A DNA stretch of 64,000 bases from JAFAGX01 sp035623335. GTDB lineage: Bacteria > Acidobacteriota > Terriglobia > Terriglobales > Acidobacteriaceae. The DNA lies in contig DASPTQ010000290.1 in NCBI GenBank assembly GCA_035623335.1, forward strand, positions 1 to 64,000, given 5' to 3'. The notes under the pieces are model-generated. The model was not told the origin of the DNA. It saw only the letters and a program-made list of their open reading frames with translations, and ran no database searches. Shown piece by piece: positions 44,666 to 53,200 of this stretch (the stretch's first letter is position 1; each line of letters begins with the position of its first letter). The position numbers and the translations under genes are program-made.

Positions 44666-47600
44666 ATGCCCTTTGCCAAACTATCCGCCTGTCGAGTCGC
44701 GTGCTTGACAGTTTTGGTCACCAGCCTTGGATCGAGCGGTTTCGCGCAGCATGAAACAACGAAAGATCGCCAAATTGCAGAGCCGCCACAGCCGACCGAT
44801 CAGAAGGCCGCTCCCGACAAGAAAGAGCCAGACCTCCAATTTAAGGGCATGGCGTATCGACTCATTGGCCCGTTTCGCGGTGGCCGCTCCCTGACTGCGG
44901 CGGGAGTTCCCGGCGACCCCAAGACTTACTATTTCGGCGCCACGGGCGGTGGGGTATGGAAGTCGACCGATGGAGCCACCACCTGGCATCCCGTCTTCGA
45001 CAAAGAACCTGTATCCGCGATCGGAAGCATTGCGATCGCGCCCTCGGATCCGAATATCGTGTATGTCGGTACGGGCGAGGCTTGCATCCGCAGCAATATC
45101 TCGCAGGGCGACGGAGTCTATAAAACTGTCGACGGCGGCAAGACCTGGAAGAACATCGGGCTCAAAGACTCGCGGGCGATTGGCAGAGTGATTGTCGATC
45201 CGCGGAATGCGGACATCGTGTACGTGGCAGCCCTCGGCCATCCCTTCGGGCCGAACAGCGAGCGCGGCATCTTTCGCACCACGAATGGCGGTCAGAGCTG
45301 GGAGAAGGTCCTCTATAAGAACGAGAACACCGGCGGAATCGACATCGCCTTCGATCCCCACAACTCCCACATTCTTTTTGCCGCCTTGTGGGAAGCCCGC
45401 CGCACGCCCTGGGGTCTCTCGAGCGGCGGCCCAGGCAGCGGGCTCTATCGCTCGAACGACGGCGGCACGACCTGGAAGATGCTGAGCGAACATGGTCTGC
45501 CCAGTGGGCCGTACGGCCGCATTGGGGTCGCCGTTTCCGCCAACTCCGAGCGCGTCTATGCCTTGATTGAAGCCGCGCAAGGAGGTCTTTTCCGCTCGGA
45601 CGATGGCGGCGAAAGTTGGGAATTGCTGGATAACAATCGGTCCTTGTGGCAGCGGGCCTGGTACTTCACCCACGTGTTCGCGGATCCGCACTCCCCAGAC
45701 ACGGTTTACGTGGCTAACGTCGAGTTCTACAAGTCCACCGACGGAGGGCATTCGTTCAACAAGGTCAAGGTGCCGCATGGCGATAATCATGGCTTGTGGA
45801 TTGATCCCCAAGATTCCGGCCGCATGATCGTTTCGAACGATGGCGGCGTGACCGTGAGCCTCGATGGCGGCAAGACTTGGAGTCAACAGGACAACCAGCC
45901 GACGGCGCAGTTCTATCATGTGATCGCGGACGCGCGTTCACCCTATTACATTTACGGATCGCAGCAGGATGCCGGAAGCGTGGCCATTACCAGCCGCAGC
46001 AACGATCGGTCGATCGACCGCCAAGATTGGTATGACGTAGGCGGCGGGGAAGCGGGCTACATCGCACCCTATCCTCCCGATCCCAACATTGTTTATGCCG
46101 GCGAATACGAAGGCATCATCACTCGCTTCGATAAGCGTACGGGACAAATCAAGAACATTGCCGTGCAACCGGAGATCAGCGATGGCGGCGGTGCCGCAAT
46201 TTTGGAACACCGCTTTCAATGGACGGCTCCCATCCTGATTTCGCCTCACGATCCCAACACGCTCTACCACGGTGGGGAACGGCTATTCAAGACGACCGAT
46301 GCCGGCATGCATTGGGAGGCCATCAGCCCGGACTTGACGCGCAATGATAAGAGCAAGCAGCAGGTCTCCGGTGGTCCAATTGATAAGGACGACACGGGCA
46401 CCGAGTACTACGACACCATCTTTGCCATTGCCGAGTCGCCCCTGGTGAAAGACTTGATTTGGGTGGGCACCGACGACGGACTGCTGCAAGTCACGAGGGA
46501 CGGCGGCAAGAATTGGACCAACATTACTCCCAAGACCCTACCTGAGTGGAGCCGGATCAGCCAGATCGATGCGTCCCCGCATGACCCGGGTACGGCCTAC
46601 GTAGCCGTGGACCGGCATCAGTCTGACGATCTGCACCCCTATATCTACAAGACCGGCGACTATGGAAAAACCTGGACGATCCTCACCAAGGGGATTCCCG
46701 AGAACACGTTGGTCCGCGCCGTGCGCGAGGATCCCAAACGCCGCGGTTTGCTGTATGCCGGCACCGAAACGGGTGTCTACGTGTTGGTCGATGACGGCGC
46801 CAATTGGCGGGCGCTACAGCTGAATCTCCCCACCACACCGGTGCACGATCTCATCATCAAAGATGACGATCTGGTGCTCGCTACCCACGGACGCGCGTTC
46901 TGGATTCTCGATGACGTTGCACCCCTGCGGCAATATGCACCAGAGATCGCAAGCCAGGATCTGCACCTCTATGCTCCCAGTACGGCGGTCCGCTATCAGA
47001 ACTCGAGCGAAGAGCAACCAGAGCCAACCCTGGTGGGCCAGAATCCTCCTACCGGAGGGCTGATTTACTACTTCCTCAAGGACAAGCCCAAAGCCGATAC
47101 TACGATTGAGATCCTCGACGGAAGCGGAGCGGTCATTCGAAGATTCTCGAGCTCCAAGACTCAGGAGCTCGAGGAGCCACTGAGTCCGGACGACAAGAAA
47201 CCGGAGAAACAGATCCAACCTGAACGCGGCCTCAACCGATTTGTTTGGGATTTGCGCTATGAGGGGACCAGCCAGGTCCCCGATTATTATCTCTGGGACT
47301 ACAGGGATGGCAGCCGTGGCCCGCTGGCTTTGCCGGGAAAGTACCAGGTGCGGATAACCGTAGACGGGAAAACCCAGACGGCCTTCTTTGAAGTCAAGCT
47401 TGATCCCCGCGTGCGCGTCGAAGCGGCGGATCTAGAAAAGCAGTTCACGTTGTTGATCCAGATCCGGGATGAACTGAACCGAGTTTACGACACGGTCAAT
47501 CAGATCCAGGATGTTCGCTTCCAATTGGAAGGAATCAAGAAGCACCTTCCCGAAAATGCCGGCACCAAGCCGGTGTCAGCCGCTGCTACCGAGCTAGACC

Positions 47601-47926
47601 AGAAGATGATGTTGGTGCGCGATGAGCTGGTACAGCTGAAGATAAGATCCAATGAGGATTCAGTGTCTTATCCCCAAAAGGTAGATAGCAAGCTGGCCGC
47701 CTTGGCCATGATGATTGGGAACTGGACCGACTCCGCCCCTACGCAAGCACAATATCGGACCTTCGAAAAACTGAGGGGACAAGCCGAAGAGTCGATCGCC
47801 CGCTGGAATGAGCTTGAGAAGACCGACTTGGTTGCGTTTCAGAAGATGATGGCTGGACAGAACATTCAAGCCATAGCGGTACCCGCAGCCGAAAATGAGG
47901 GTTCTCGGGGTGAGGGACCGAAATAG
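44666..47926 (+). CDS. Large secreted sortilin/VPS10-like beta-propeller protein
   Basis: 1086 residues from ATG 44666, with GGAGGGG nine bases upstream. Signal peptide (CRVACLTVLVTSLGSSGFAQ), then about ten BNR/Asp-box motifs spread over residues 60-760: STDGATTW, TVDGGKTW, TTNGGQSW, SNDGGTTW, SDDGGESW, STDGGHSF, SLDGGKTW, TTDAGMHW, TRDGGKNW, TGDYGKTW. This is the sortilin-N/glycosyl-hydrolase-like propeller common in Acidobacteriota. A helical C-terminal region (VRVEAADLEKQFTLLIQIRD to the end) follows. Probably outer-surface or periplasmic carbohydrate or protein binding; activity unproven. Single gene. Confidence 0.88.
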   Translation: MPFAKLSACRVACLTVLVTSLGSSGFAQHETTKDRQIAEPPQPTDQKAAPDKKEPDLQFKGMAYRLIGPFRGGRSLTAAGVPGDPKTYYFGATGGGVWKSTDGATTWHPVFDKEPVSAIGSIAIAPSDPNIVYVGTGEACIRSNISQGDGVYKTVDGGKTWKNIGLKDSRAIGRVIVDPRNADIVYVAALGHPFGPNSERGIFRTTNGGQSWEKVLYKNENTGGIDIAFDPHNSHILFAALWEARRTPWGLSSGGPGSGLYRSNDGGTTWKMLSEHGLPSGPYGRIGVAVSANSERVYALIEAAQGGLFRSDDGGESWELLDNNRSLWQRAWYFTHVFADPHSPDTVYVANVEFYKSTDGGHSFNKVKVPHGDNHGLWIDPQDSGRMIVSNDGGVTVSLDGGKTWSQQDNQPTAQFYHVIADARSPYYIYGSQQDAGSVAITSRSNDRSIDRQDWYDVGGGEAGYIAPYPPDPNIVYAGEYEGIITRFDKRTGQIKNIAVQPEISDGGGAAILEHRFQWTAPILISPHDPNTLYHGGERLFKTTDAGMHWEAISPDLTRNDKSKQQVSGGPIDKDDTGTEYYDTIFAIAESPLVKDLIWVGTDDGLLQVTRDGGKNWTNITPKTLPEWSRISQIDASPHDPGTAYVAVDRHQSDDLHPYIYKTGDYGKTWTILTKGIPENTLVRAVREDPKRRGLLYAGTETGVYVLVDDGANWRALQLNLPTTPVHDLIIKDDDLVLATHGRAFWILDDVAPLRQYAPEIASQDLHLYAPSTAVRYQNSSEEQPEPTLVGQNPPTGGLIYYFLKDKPKADTTIEILDGSGAVIRRFSSSKTQELEEPLSPDDKKPEKQIQPERGLNRFVWDLRYEGTSQVPDYYLWDYRDGSRGPLALPGKYQVRITVDGKTQTAFFEVKLDPRVRVEAADLEKQFTLLIQIRDELNRVYDTVNQIQDVRFQLEGIKKHLPENAGTKPVSAAATELDQKMMLVRDELVQLKIRSNEDSVSYPQKVDSKLAALAMMIGNWTDSAPTQAQYRTFEKLRGQAEESIARWNELEKTDLVAFQKMMAGQNIQAIAVPAAENEGSRGEGPK

Positions 47927-48086
47927 TCAGCCGATGGCGGACCGATTCCACCGGGATTCGGACGTGAATTGCGCTGGGGACTAGTAGTGTGTCCTCGAGA
48001 TTTTTTCGATAGGTTGCTGAACGGTTCCTCAAAGCTACTCGGCAGCCTGAACGCCAGGCTGATGAAGCGGGACGGTATTGCCACCG

Positions 48087-48671
48087 TCAGTTCGTCTGGA
48101 CAATCCCCGAGATAGTGGCAGTGTAAGTGTGAATCCCTGTTATTCCCTGAACAATCGGAGTTGCGGTGAAGCTCCAGGTGTAGCTGCCACTCCCGCCACC
48201 TCCGCCACCAGTGCCGCCGCCTCCACCACCGAAGCCGCCACCTCCGCCGCCTCCCATCTGCAGCCTGAGGCTAGCCAGAGTGACGCCGCCAACGGGCAAC
48301 GACGCAGTACCGCCAGCCCCGCCGGTACCCCCTCCCCCCGACGAGCTAAAAGTGAACGTGTAGCCTGCTTGCTGCCATGTTCCGTTCGACGGCATGACAA
48401 GTTGTGGGCATGAATTTCCTAAGGCCTGGCAGACAGCCAACGCTTTGCCGGTGAAATACACACTCGAGACCGTATTCCAAGCAAAACTATTGTTGGCCGC
48501 CATCTGCAGGCCGACGACCGATGGAGCGGCCAACGCGGCCAGGATGGCCACCACGGTAAGTGCTATGAGAAGTTCGACAAGCAGGTATCCACGTTCTTTC
48601 TTGCGTTTCACGAGGACCTTTCTCCGCGATTCAACCTGCTTATGCTCACTCTCAATAAACTGTTTCCTCAT
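48087..48671 (-). CDS. Type IV pilin-like protein (pseudopilin) with a glycine-rich tract
   Basis: About 194 residues from ATG 48671; the ORF is open further upstream to 48974 and starts there are possible. A prepilin signal: basic leader RRKVLVKRKKERG, cleavage after Gly28, then Tyr29, Glu33 (+5) and the hydrophobic helix LLIALTVVAILAALAAP. The mature part has a Cys pair (CQALGNSCPQL), then a glycine-rich stretch of about 40 residues made of GGGG runs, and ends with a beta strand region (SYTWSFTATPIVQGITGIHT). Such prepilins are processed by PilD and build type IV pili or type II secretion pseudopili. No pilus genes are adjacent. Confidence 0.75.
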   Translation of the reverse strand: MRKQFIESEHKQVESRRKVLVKRKKERGYLLVELLIALTVVAILAALAAPSVVGLQMAANNSFAWNTVSSVYFTGKALAVCQALGNSCPQLVMPSNGTWQQAGYTFTFSSSGGGGTGGAGGTASLPVGGVTLASLRLQMGGGGGGGFGGGGGGTGGGGGGSGSYTWSFTATPIVQGITGIHTYTATISGIVQTN

Positions 48672-49432
48672 GCTCTTCTCTGATTCCAAAATCGTTCGTC
48701 CCTGTTCGCTTGCGAGCTTTCGTTGTTGGCTCGCCTCGGCGTCGTCTTTCAGTTCATGGTCTGTATGCGATTTCGGGGGGACCTTCGGCACGCAGGTTGG
48801 TGCACCTCCGTGCCACACCGGCGAGGTTTGCCACAAGAAGTCTAATCTTTCTCCGCTCACACTGAGCATTACTGTGGTCATGCGGGGCCGGTCTCTAAAG
48901 GGGGGGTAAGGCTTTTCGAAACGGTCCCTAATCAGGGCCGTTTGAGGTCGAAAACCGCAGCCCCTGCAGCCCATCTCAGTGGATCATTACCAACTGACTA
49001 ACAACATCGGAGGAGTTTCAACTTCCGGTGGAGGACTGCTCGCTGATCTCAACCCATACCCGATTCTGGTTTCGCAATCGCCATCGAAATCATCCGCCGC
49101 TCTGTGCCAAGGTCAGACGGCTGGGTAAGGATTGAAGCTGACCCCTGCAATCCCGCTTGCCGCGCCCTAAAGCGTGGAATCGGCTCGCGGGGAGGTCGAG
49201 ATTGCTTAACCTAAAACTAAGACGATCGGCCTAAGCCGTTTCGCCTAGCATCGAGAATTGGCGAAGCCCGATGGATTCTCGATGGAACCGAGAAGCTCGA
49301 CAACCTTCCGCCGTTTCAGCTAATTACCTTAGCCATGTTAACTTTCTCGTTACCTACACTTTCGTGCTACGGCTATAGCACGATCGTGCGTTGATACCTT
49401 AGTGCGCGGTTGCTACTGTGGGATCCATGACT
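48672..49432. other. Long intergenic region with inverted repeats
   Basis: About 760 bases with no supported gene, though the pseudopilin could start inside it. Inverted repeats: AGGTCAG...CTGACCC around 49110-49144, TCGAGAAT (49251-49258) / ATTCTCGA (49275-49282), and CGTGCTA (49363-49369) / TAGCACG (49376-49382). These could be protein binding sites or RNA structures ahead of the small gene at 49469; I do not recognise a known riboswitch. Confidence 0.4.
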
Positions 49433-49462
49433 CCTCCATCAGGCCGATGTTTTGATCGGAGG
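49433..49462 (+). promoter_or_regulatory. Hairpin hiding the ribosome-binding site of the small gene
   Basis: CCTCCATCA (49433-49441) pairs with TGAT-C-GGAGG (49453-49462) with one bulged C and an 11-base loop. The 3' arm contains the Shine-Dalgarno GGAGG of the ORF starting at 49469, so translation should be low when folded. Could act as a thermosensor-like or attenuation element (inference). Confidence 0.5.
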
Positions 49463-49468
49463 TAGATT

Positions 49469-49591
49469 ATGAGGTTGGTTTATTGGTGGTACGCGGCGTT
49501 GGGGTTTGCGGTGGCCCGTTGGCTTTTGAAGCGTGAACCCGTTTCCGTATCTGACCCCGTTGCTCGCTTGCGTTCCTCTGGCTTGTTGTAA
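49469..49591 (+). CDS. 40-residue ORF, possible small membrane or leader protein
   Basis: ATG at 49469 has a perfect GGAGGT five bases upstream. Sequence: MRLVYWWYAALGFAVARWLL then KREPVSVSDPVARLRSSGLL. The first 20 residues form a Trp/Tyr-rich hydrophobic helix, followed by a basic, polar tail: the layout of a single-pass small membrane protein. A 10-base inverted repeat follows 15 bases after the stop. Together (hairpin-controlled ribosome-binding site, short ORF, hairpin end) it looks like a self-contained small transcript. No relatives recognised. Confidence 0.5.
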   Translation: MRLVYWWYAALGFAVARWLLKREPVSVSDPVARLRSSGLL

Positions 49592-49606
49592 TCGGAAGAC
49601 CCCTTC

Positions 49607-49655
49607 GGGCGTGCGGAGCCCCGTTGCGTGCTATTTCGTCCCGCACCGCACGCCC
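49607..49655 (+). other. Strong inverted repeat after the small ORF
   Basis: GGGCGTGCGG (49607-49616) / CCGCACGCCC (49646-49655), perfect 10-base arms with a 29-base loop, followed by ATTGTTATTT. Could terminate the small transcript, but the loop is long and the T run interrupted; alternatively a structured RNA. Confidence 0.45.
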
Positions 49656-49761
49656 ATTGTTATTTCCCTCCTAACTTAAGGCCTACGACCAAGGTGTGTC
49701 CCTGCCGCGCTGATTTGCCATCACAGTTCTAAGTACAATCGCAGAAGATCTCTGTGCTGCC

Positions 49762-50517
49762 ATGAAACGTCATTGCTTTCTCAGTTTTGCGATAGCACTG
49801 CTGCCCGCGCTTCATCCTCCATACATGCTTGCCCAATCCGGGGATGCGGTGCCGCTGGGAGATGTCGCACGCTCGCTACACTCCGCCGGGAAGGTCGCGT
49901 CCCCGCTCGTCATCGACAATGACAACCTGTCCCAAGTCATGGCTCAGAGCGGAAGTCACGGATCGGATGGCAGTCCGGTTTTTTCCATCGGAAAGGCAGA
50001 CAACAGCTTTCGCATGTCCTCACCCGACGGTACTTGCAGCCTCTCCTTCAATGCCAAGGCGACGGCGCTGCTGATCGCTCCATCGGTAGTCAAGGAACTG
50101 CCAGAGAGCGAACTCACCAAGCTCGAGGGGCCGGCGTCGATCAAAGGCGATACCCTGCAAGTTGCCCTTTACAACGCCACAGACTGGAACCTGAAGGAGA
50201 TCACTGTAGGACTGACGTTGACGCGGCGCGCGCAAGGCAACGACACGGCTTTCTATGGGTCGGCCCGGCTGTTGCCGGCATCCGCTCAGGAAGATCCGGG
50301 GCTCGTCGGCAAGCCTCCCGACCGGACGTGGCTTCTTCACCTGAAGGGGACGGCTGCCCCCCTTGAAACTGCCATATTCCGAGAAAAACTAGCTGGGGAT
50401 GTGAGCCCTGACCAAGAATGGCACTGGGCGATTCTTCAAGCCAAAGGCATTCCACCGCGTCCTTTGTCCACCCCGCCAGAGTCTGGATCCAGCCTGTCCT
50501 CGCCCGTCGTACCTTAA
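49762..50517 (+). CDS. Secreted protein of unknown function
   Basis: 251 residues. Signal peptide (CFLSFAIALLPALHPPYMLAQ). The mature part contains DVARSLHSAGKVASPLVIDN, a conserved-looking NLSQVM, a Cys-containing FRMSSPDGTCSLSFNAKATAL and a beta-sandwich-like region QVALYNATDWNLKEITVGLTL, then a proline/serine-rich tail. No family recognised. Ribosome-binding site weak. Shortly before the DUF72 gene with the same orientation (82 bases between), but no functional link is visible. Confidence 0.65.
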   Translation: MKRHCFLSFAIALLPALHPPYMLAQSGDAVPLGDVARSLHSAGKVASPLVIDNDNLSQVMAQSGSHGSDGSPVFSIGKADNSFRMSSPDGTCSLSFNAKATALLIAPSVVKELPESELTKLEGPASIKGDTLQVALYNATDWNLKEITVGLTLTRRAQGNDTAFYGSARLLPASAQEDPGLVGKPPDRTWLLHLKGTAAPLETAIFREKLAGDVSPDQEWHWAILQAKGIPPRPLSTPPESGSSLSSPVVP

Positions 50518-50599
50518 AACACGGGCTAAAGGGAGTTGCGGTTAACCCTCCTTCCATCCTCGTCGTGCTAACCTGCAGATGGCGATCACTGAGGTGAAG

Positions 50600-51535
50600 A
50601 TGGGCAAGATTCGCGTGGGGACAGCGGGCTGGTCCTATAAGGATTGGCAGGGTGTGTTTTATCCTCCCGGGTTCGAGCGCCGGAAGCAGCACCCCCTGGA
50701 AATTCTCTCGCGTTGCTTCAGTGTGGTTGAGATTAACACTTCGTTTTACGGGCACATTAAGCCCGAACTGGTCAAGCTCTGGTTGAGGCGGTTGGCGCCG
50801 GTGAATCCCGACTTTGTGTTCACCGCCAAGCTGCACCGCTCTTTTACCCACTCTCCTTTGGCCGTGATGGAGCCGACCTCAGCCGCAACCATCAAGCCAA
50901 GCGAAGAGGACGAAAGACTGGCACGCGAAGGATTGGACGCGTTGGCCGCCAGCGGTAAGCTGGCCGCGCTGCTGATGCAGTTTCCCGTCTCGTTCAAAAA
51001 CACTTCCCTCAACCGCGAATACCTTGAAACCCTCTTGCGTCAGTTCATCGAATATCCCTGTGTCCTTGAGGTCCGGCACTCCAGTTGGAACAATCCCGAG
51101 ACCCTCAAGAGCTTTACACAAAACAATGTCGCTTTCTGTAACATCGACCAGCCATTGATTGGGCGGTCGCTAAGTGCCACCGAACACGTGACAGCTCCCC
51201 TGGCGTACGTACGGCTCCACGGTCGGAATTACGATCACTGGTTTGAAGCCGAGAAACCCCAGGACCGCTATAACTATTTGTACTCGGAAGCGGAACTAAG
51301 GGGATGGAAGGATAAGATTGAACGCATGGCGCACAAGGCCGAGGTCACTTATGTAATCGCCAACAACCATTTCGAAGCAAAGTCGGGAGTCAACGCCTTG
51401 CAGCTCAACCACATGCTCACTGGGCAGCGACAAAAAGCTCCCGCGTCGCTCTTCAAGCGCTATCCCGAGTTGAACGCGATCGCAGATCCCCTACCCGATG
51501 AAGCTTCGGCTCCGGATCTGCCTTTGCTTGCCTAG
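50600..51535 (+). CDS. DUF72 family protein (YecE-like)
   Basis: 311 residues from ATG 50600, which has GAGGT four bases upstream; an in-frame ATG at 50579 adds seven. TIM-barrel family signs: RVGTAGWSYKDWQGVFYPPG, FSVVEINTSFYGHIKPELVK, FVFTAKLHRSFTHSP, LLMQFPVSFKNTSLNREYLE, VLEVRHSSWNNPETLKSFTQ, YVRLHGRNYDHWFEAEKPQD and YVIANNHFEAKSGVNALQL. The family is widespread; function is unproven. Cytosolic. Just downstream is ispG on the other strand. Confidence 0.9.
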   Translation: MGKIRVGTAGWSYKDWQGVFYPPGFERRKQHPLEILSRCFSVVEINTSFYGHIKPELVKLWLRRLAPVNPDFVFTAKLHRSFTHSPLAVMEPTSAATIKPSEEDERLAREGLDALAASGKLAALLMQFPVSFKNTSLNREYLETLLRQFIEYPCVLEVRHSSWNNPETLKSFTQNNVAFCNIDQPLIGRSLSATEHVTAPLAYVRLHGRNYDHWFEAEKPQDRYNYLYSEAELRGWKDKIERMAHKAEVTYVIANNHFEAKSGVNALQLNHMLTGQRQKAPASLFKRYPELNAIADPLPDEASAPDLPLLA

Positions 51536-51653
51536 TACTTTGAGATCCTCGCATGGCTGCGGACAAGGCTGCCAGCCAGCATGAAGCAGATCCGCTGGGG
51601 AGAAAGCGATCCTGCCATCCCCAGCCATTCACCGAGAAACGGGGAGGATGAAC

Positions 51654-52907
51654 TTAGGGGGTCGCGAGTTCTTCGTTGGCTTTTGTCGCGTAGTGCGAGT
51701 CCACGTACTGATCGAGAATCCTGAGAAATTCCGCCACAATGTGATCGCCGCGCAGGGTCGTGAAAAGCCGTCCGTCGACGTAGACTGGCGCCTTAGGTTC
51801 TTCGAACGTTCCAGGCAGGGAAATACCCAGGCTCGCGTGCTTGGATTCTCCCGGGCCGTTGACCACACATCCCATGACCGCCACCGTCATTTCTTCCACT
51901 CCTCGATAGCGCCCTCGCCAAACCGGCATCTGCTGGCGCAGGTAGGCGTGGATCTGTTCGGCCATTTCCTGGAAGAAGGTGCTCGTGGTTCGTCCGCATC
52001 CTGGGCACGCCGTGACCTGGGGAGTGAAGCTGCGGATTCCCATTGACTGCAGAATCTGCTGCGCTACGCGAACCTCCTCGGCGCGATCACCGCCCGGTGC
52101 CGGGGTGAGAGAGACCCGGATGGTGTCGCCGATACCCTCCTCGAGCAGGACCGCGATCGCGGCACTGGAGGCCACAATCCCCTTGGCCCCCATCCCCGCC
52201 TCGGTTAAGCCCAGGTGCAGGGGGTAATGGCAGCGCGCTGCGAGCGAACGATAAACGTCGATTAGATCTTTGACACCGCTGACTTTGGCGCTGAGAATGA
52301 TTTGGTCGGGCCGCAATCCGTACTTCTCTGCCAAACTCGCCGAATTCAGGGCACTGAGAACCATGGCTTCCAGGGTGACTTCGCGGGCATCTTTCGGTTC
52401 GGCCAGCCGCGAATTCTCGTCCATCAGGCGGGTCAGCAAGGCCTGATCGAGCGAACCCCAGTTCACGCCAATGCGCACTGGCTTTTGGTTCTCTACTGCG
52501 ACCTCGACCATGGTACGAAAGTTGGAATCGTCCTTGCGGCCGACGCTGACGTTGCCCGGATTGATGCGGTACTTGGCCAGGGCACGAGCGCACTCCGGGT
52601 ATTTTTTCAGCAGGATGTGCCCGTTGTAATGGAAGTCTCCCACAATCGGCACGGGCGCACCTTGTTTCTCCAATTGCTCGACAATGGGTGCCACGGCGGT
52701 GGCTGCTTCTTCGGTGTTCACGGTGACGCGAACCAGCTCGGATCCGGCCTCGGCCAAGGCGGCCACCTGCGCCACGGTAGCGGTCACGTCCGCGGTGTCG
52801 GTGTTGGTCATCGATTGCACCACGATCGGTGCATCCGAGCCCACCCGCACGCCGGCAATGTCGCAGGTCACGGTCTGTCTGCGTTCGAAATTGGCCATGG
52901 GAAACAT
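51654..52907 (-). CDS. ispG: 4-hydroxy-3-methylbut-2-en-1-yl diphosphate synthase (IspG)
   Basis: 417 residues; an in-frame ATG at 52898 (MANFERRQT) is equally possible. IspG converts MEcPP to HMBPP in the MEP isoprenoid pathway with a [4Fe-4S] cluster. N-terminal TIM barrel: VRVGSDAPIVVQSMTNTDTA, VPIVGDFHYNGHILLKK, YRINPGNVS. C-terminal Fe-S domain with the three Cys: TACPGCGRTT and VMGCVVNGPGESKHA, i.e. two in CPGC and one in GCVVNGPGE. Cytosolic; needs flavodoxin or ferredoxin. Together with dxr and uppS in this window it marks an intact MEP-dependent route. Confidence 0.97.
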   Translation of the reverse strand: MFPMANFERRQTVTCDIAGVRVGSDAPIVVQSMTNTDTADVTATVAQVAALAEAGSELVRVTVNTEEAATAVAPIVEQLEKQGAPVPIVGDFHYNGHILLKKYPECARALAKYRINPGNVSVGRKDDSNFRTMVEVAVENQKPVRIGVNWGSLDQALLTRLMDENSRLAEPKDAREVTLEAMVLSALNSASLAEKYGLRPDQIILSAKVSGVKDLIDVYRSLAARCHYPLHLGLTEAGMGAKGIVASSAAIAVLLEEGIGDTIRVSLTPAPGGDRAEEVRVAQQILQSMGIRSFTPQVTACPGCGRTTSTFFQEMAEQIHAYLRQQMPVWRGRYRGVEEMTVAVMGCVVNGPGESKHASLGISLPGTFEEPKAPVYVDGRLFTTLRGDHIVAEFLRILDQYVDSHYATKANEELATP

Positions 52908-53200
52908 CAGTGTAACACGAAGAAAAATCGGGGTTCCCTGGTTGGCGGTGTAGGGAATCTCGGTAAGCGCGAGAAGCTAGCGTTAGCTCGACGATGCGAC
53001 GAGAGAAGGGTCAAGGGATCGCCACCGAAGCAGCGTGATGAAAGATCAGCTGTTCTCGGCTGAACAGGATGTCCCAGAAGCGAACATTTCGACCTTCGGA
53101 AGCCGCCATCCCTGGCTTATTTTCAGATACTTAGCCGAGGTCGGATGGCAGCGTAATTGCCGCCACGTCATACCGTTCGCACTAATGAGGAGGAAGTGGT

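Noticed and set aside
45388..45827. Short ORFs within the sortilin-like gene
   Set aside because: Shadow frames of the long Asp-box-containing reading frame.
48214..48231. GCCTCCACCA-like string resembling the ssrA end
   Set aside because: It lies in the glycine-rich tract of the pseudopilin gene, where GGN codons on the minus strand produce CC-rich repeats; the flanking T-arm bases are absent.
49111..49143. GGTCAG...CTGACC structure as a cyclic-di-GMP riboswitch
   Set aside because: The conserved GEMM core (GCAAA and tetraloop receptor pattern) is missing; only a simple inverted repeat is present.
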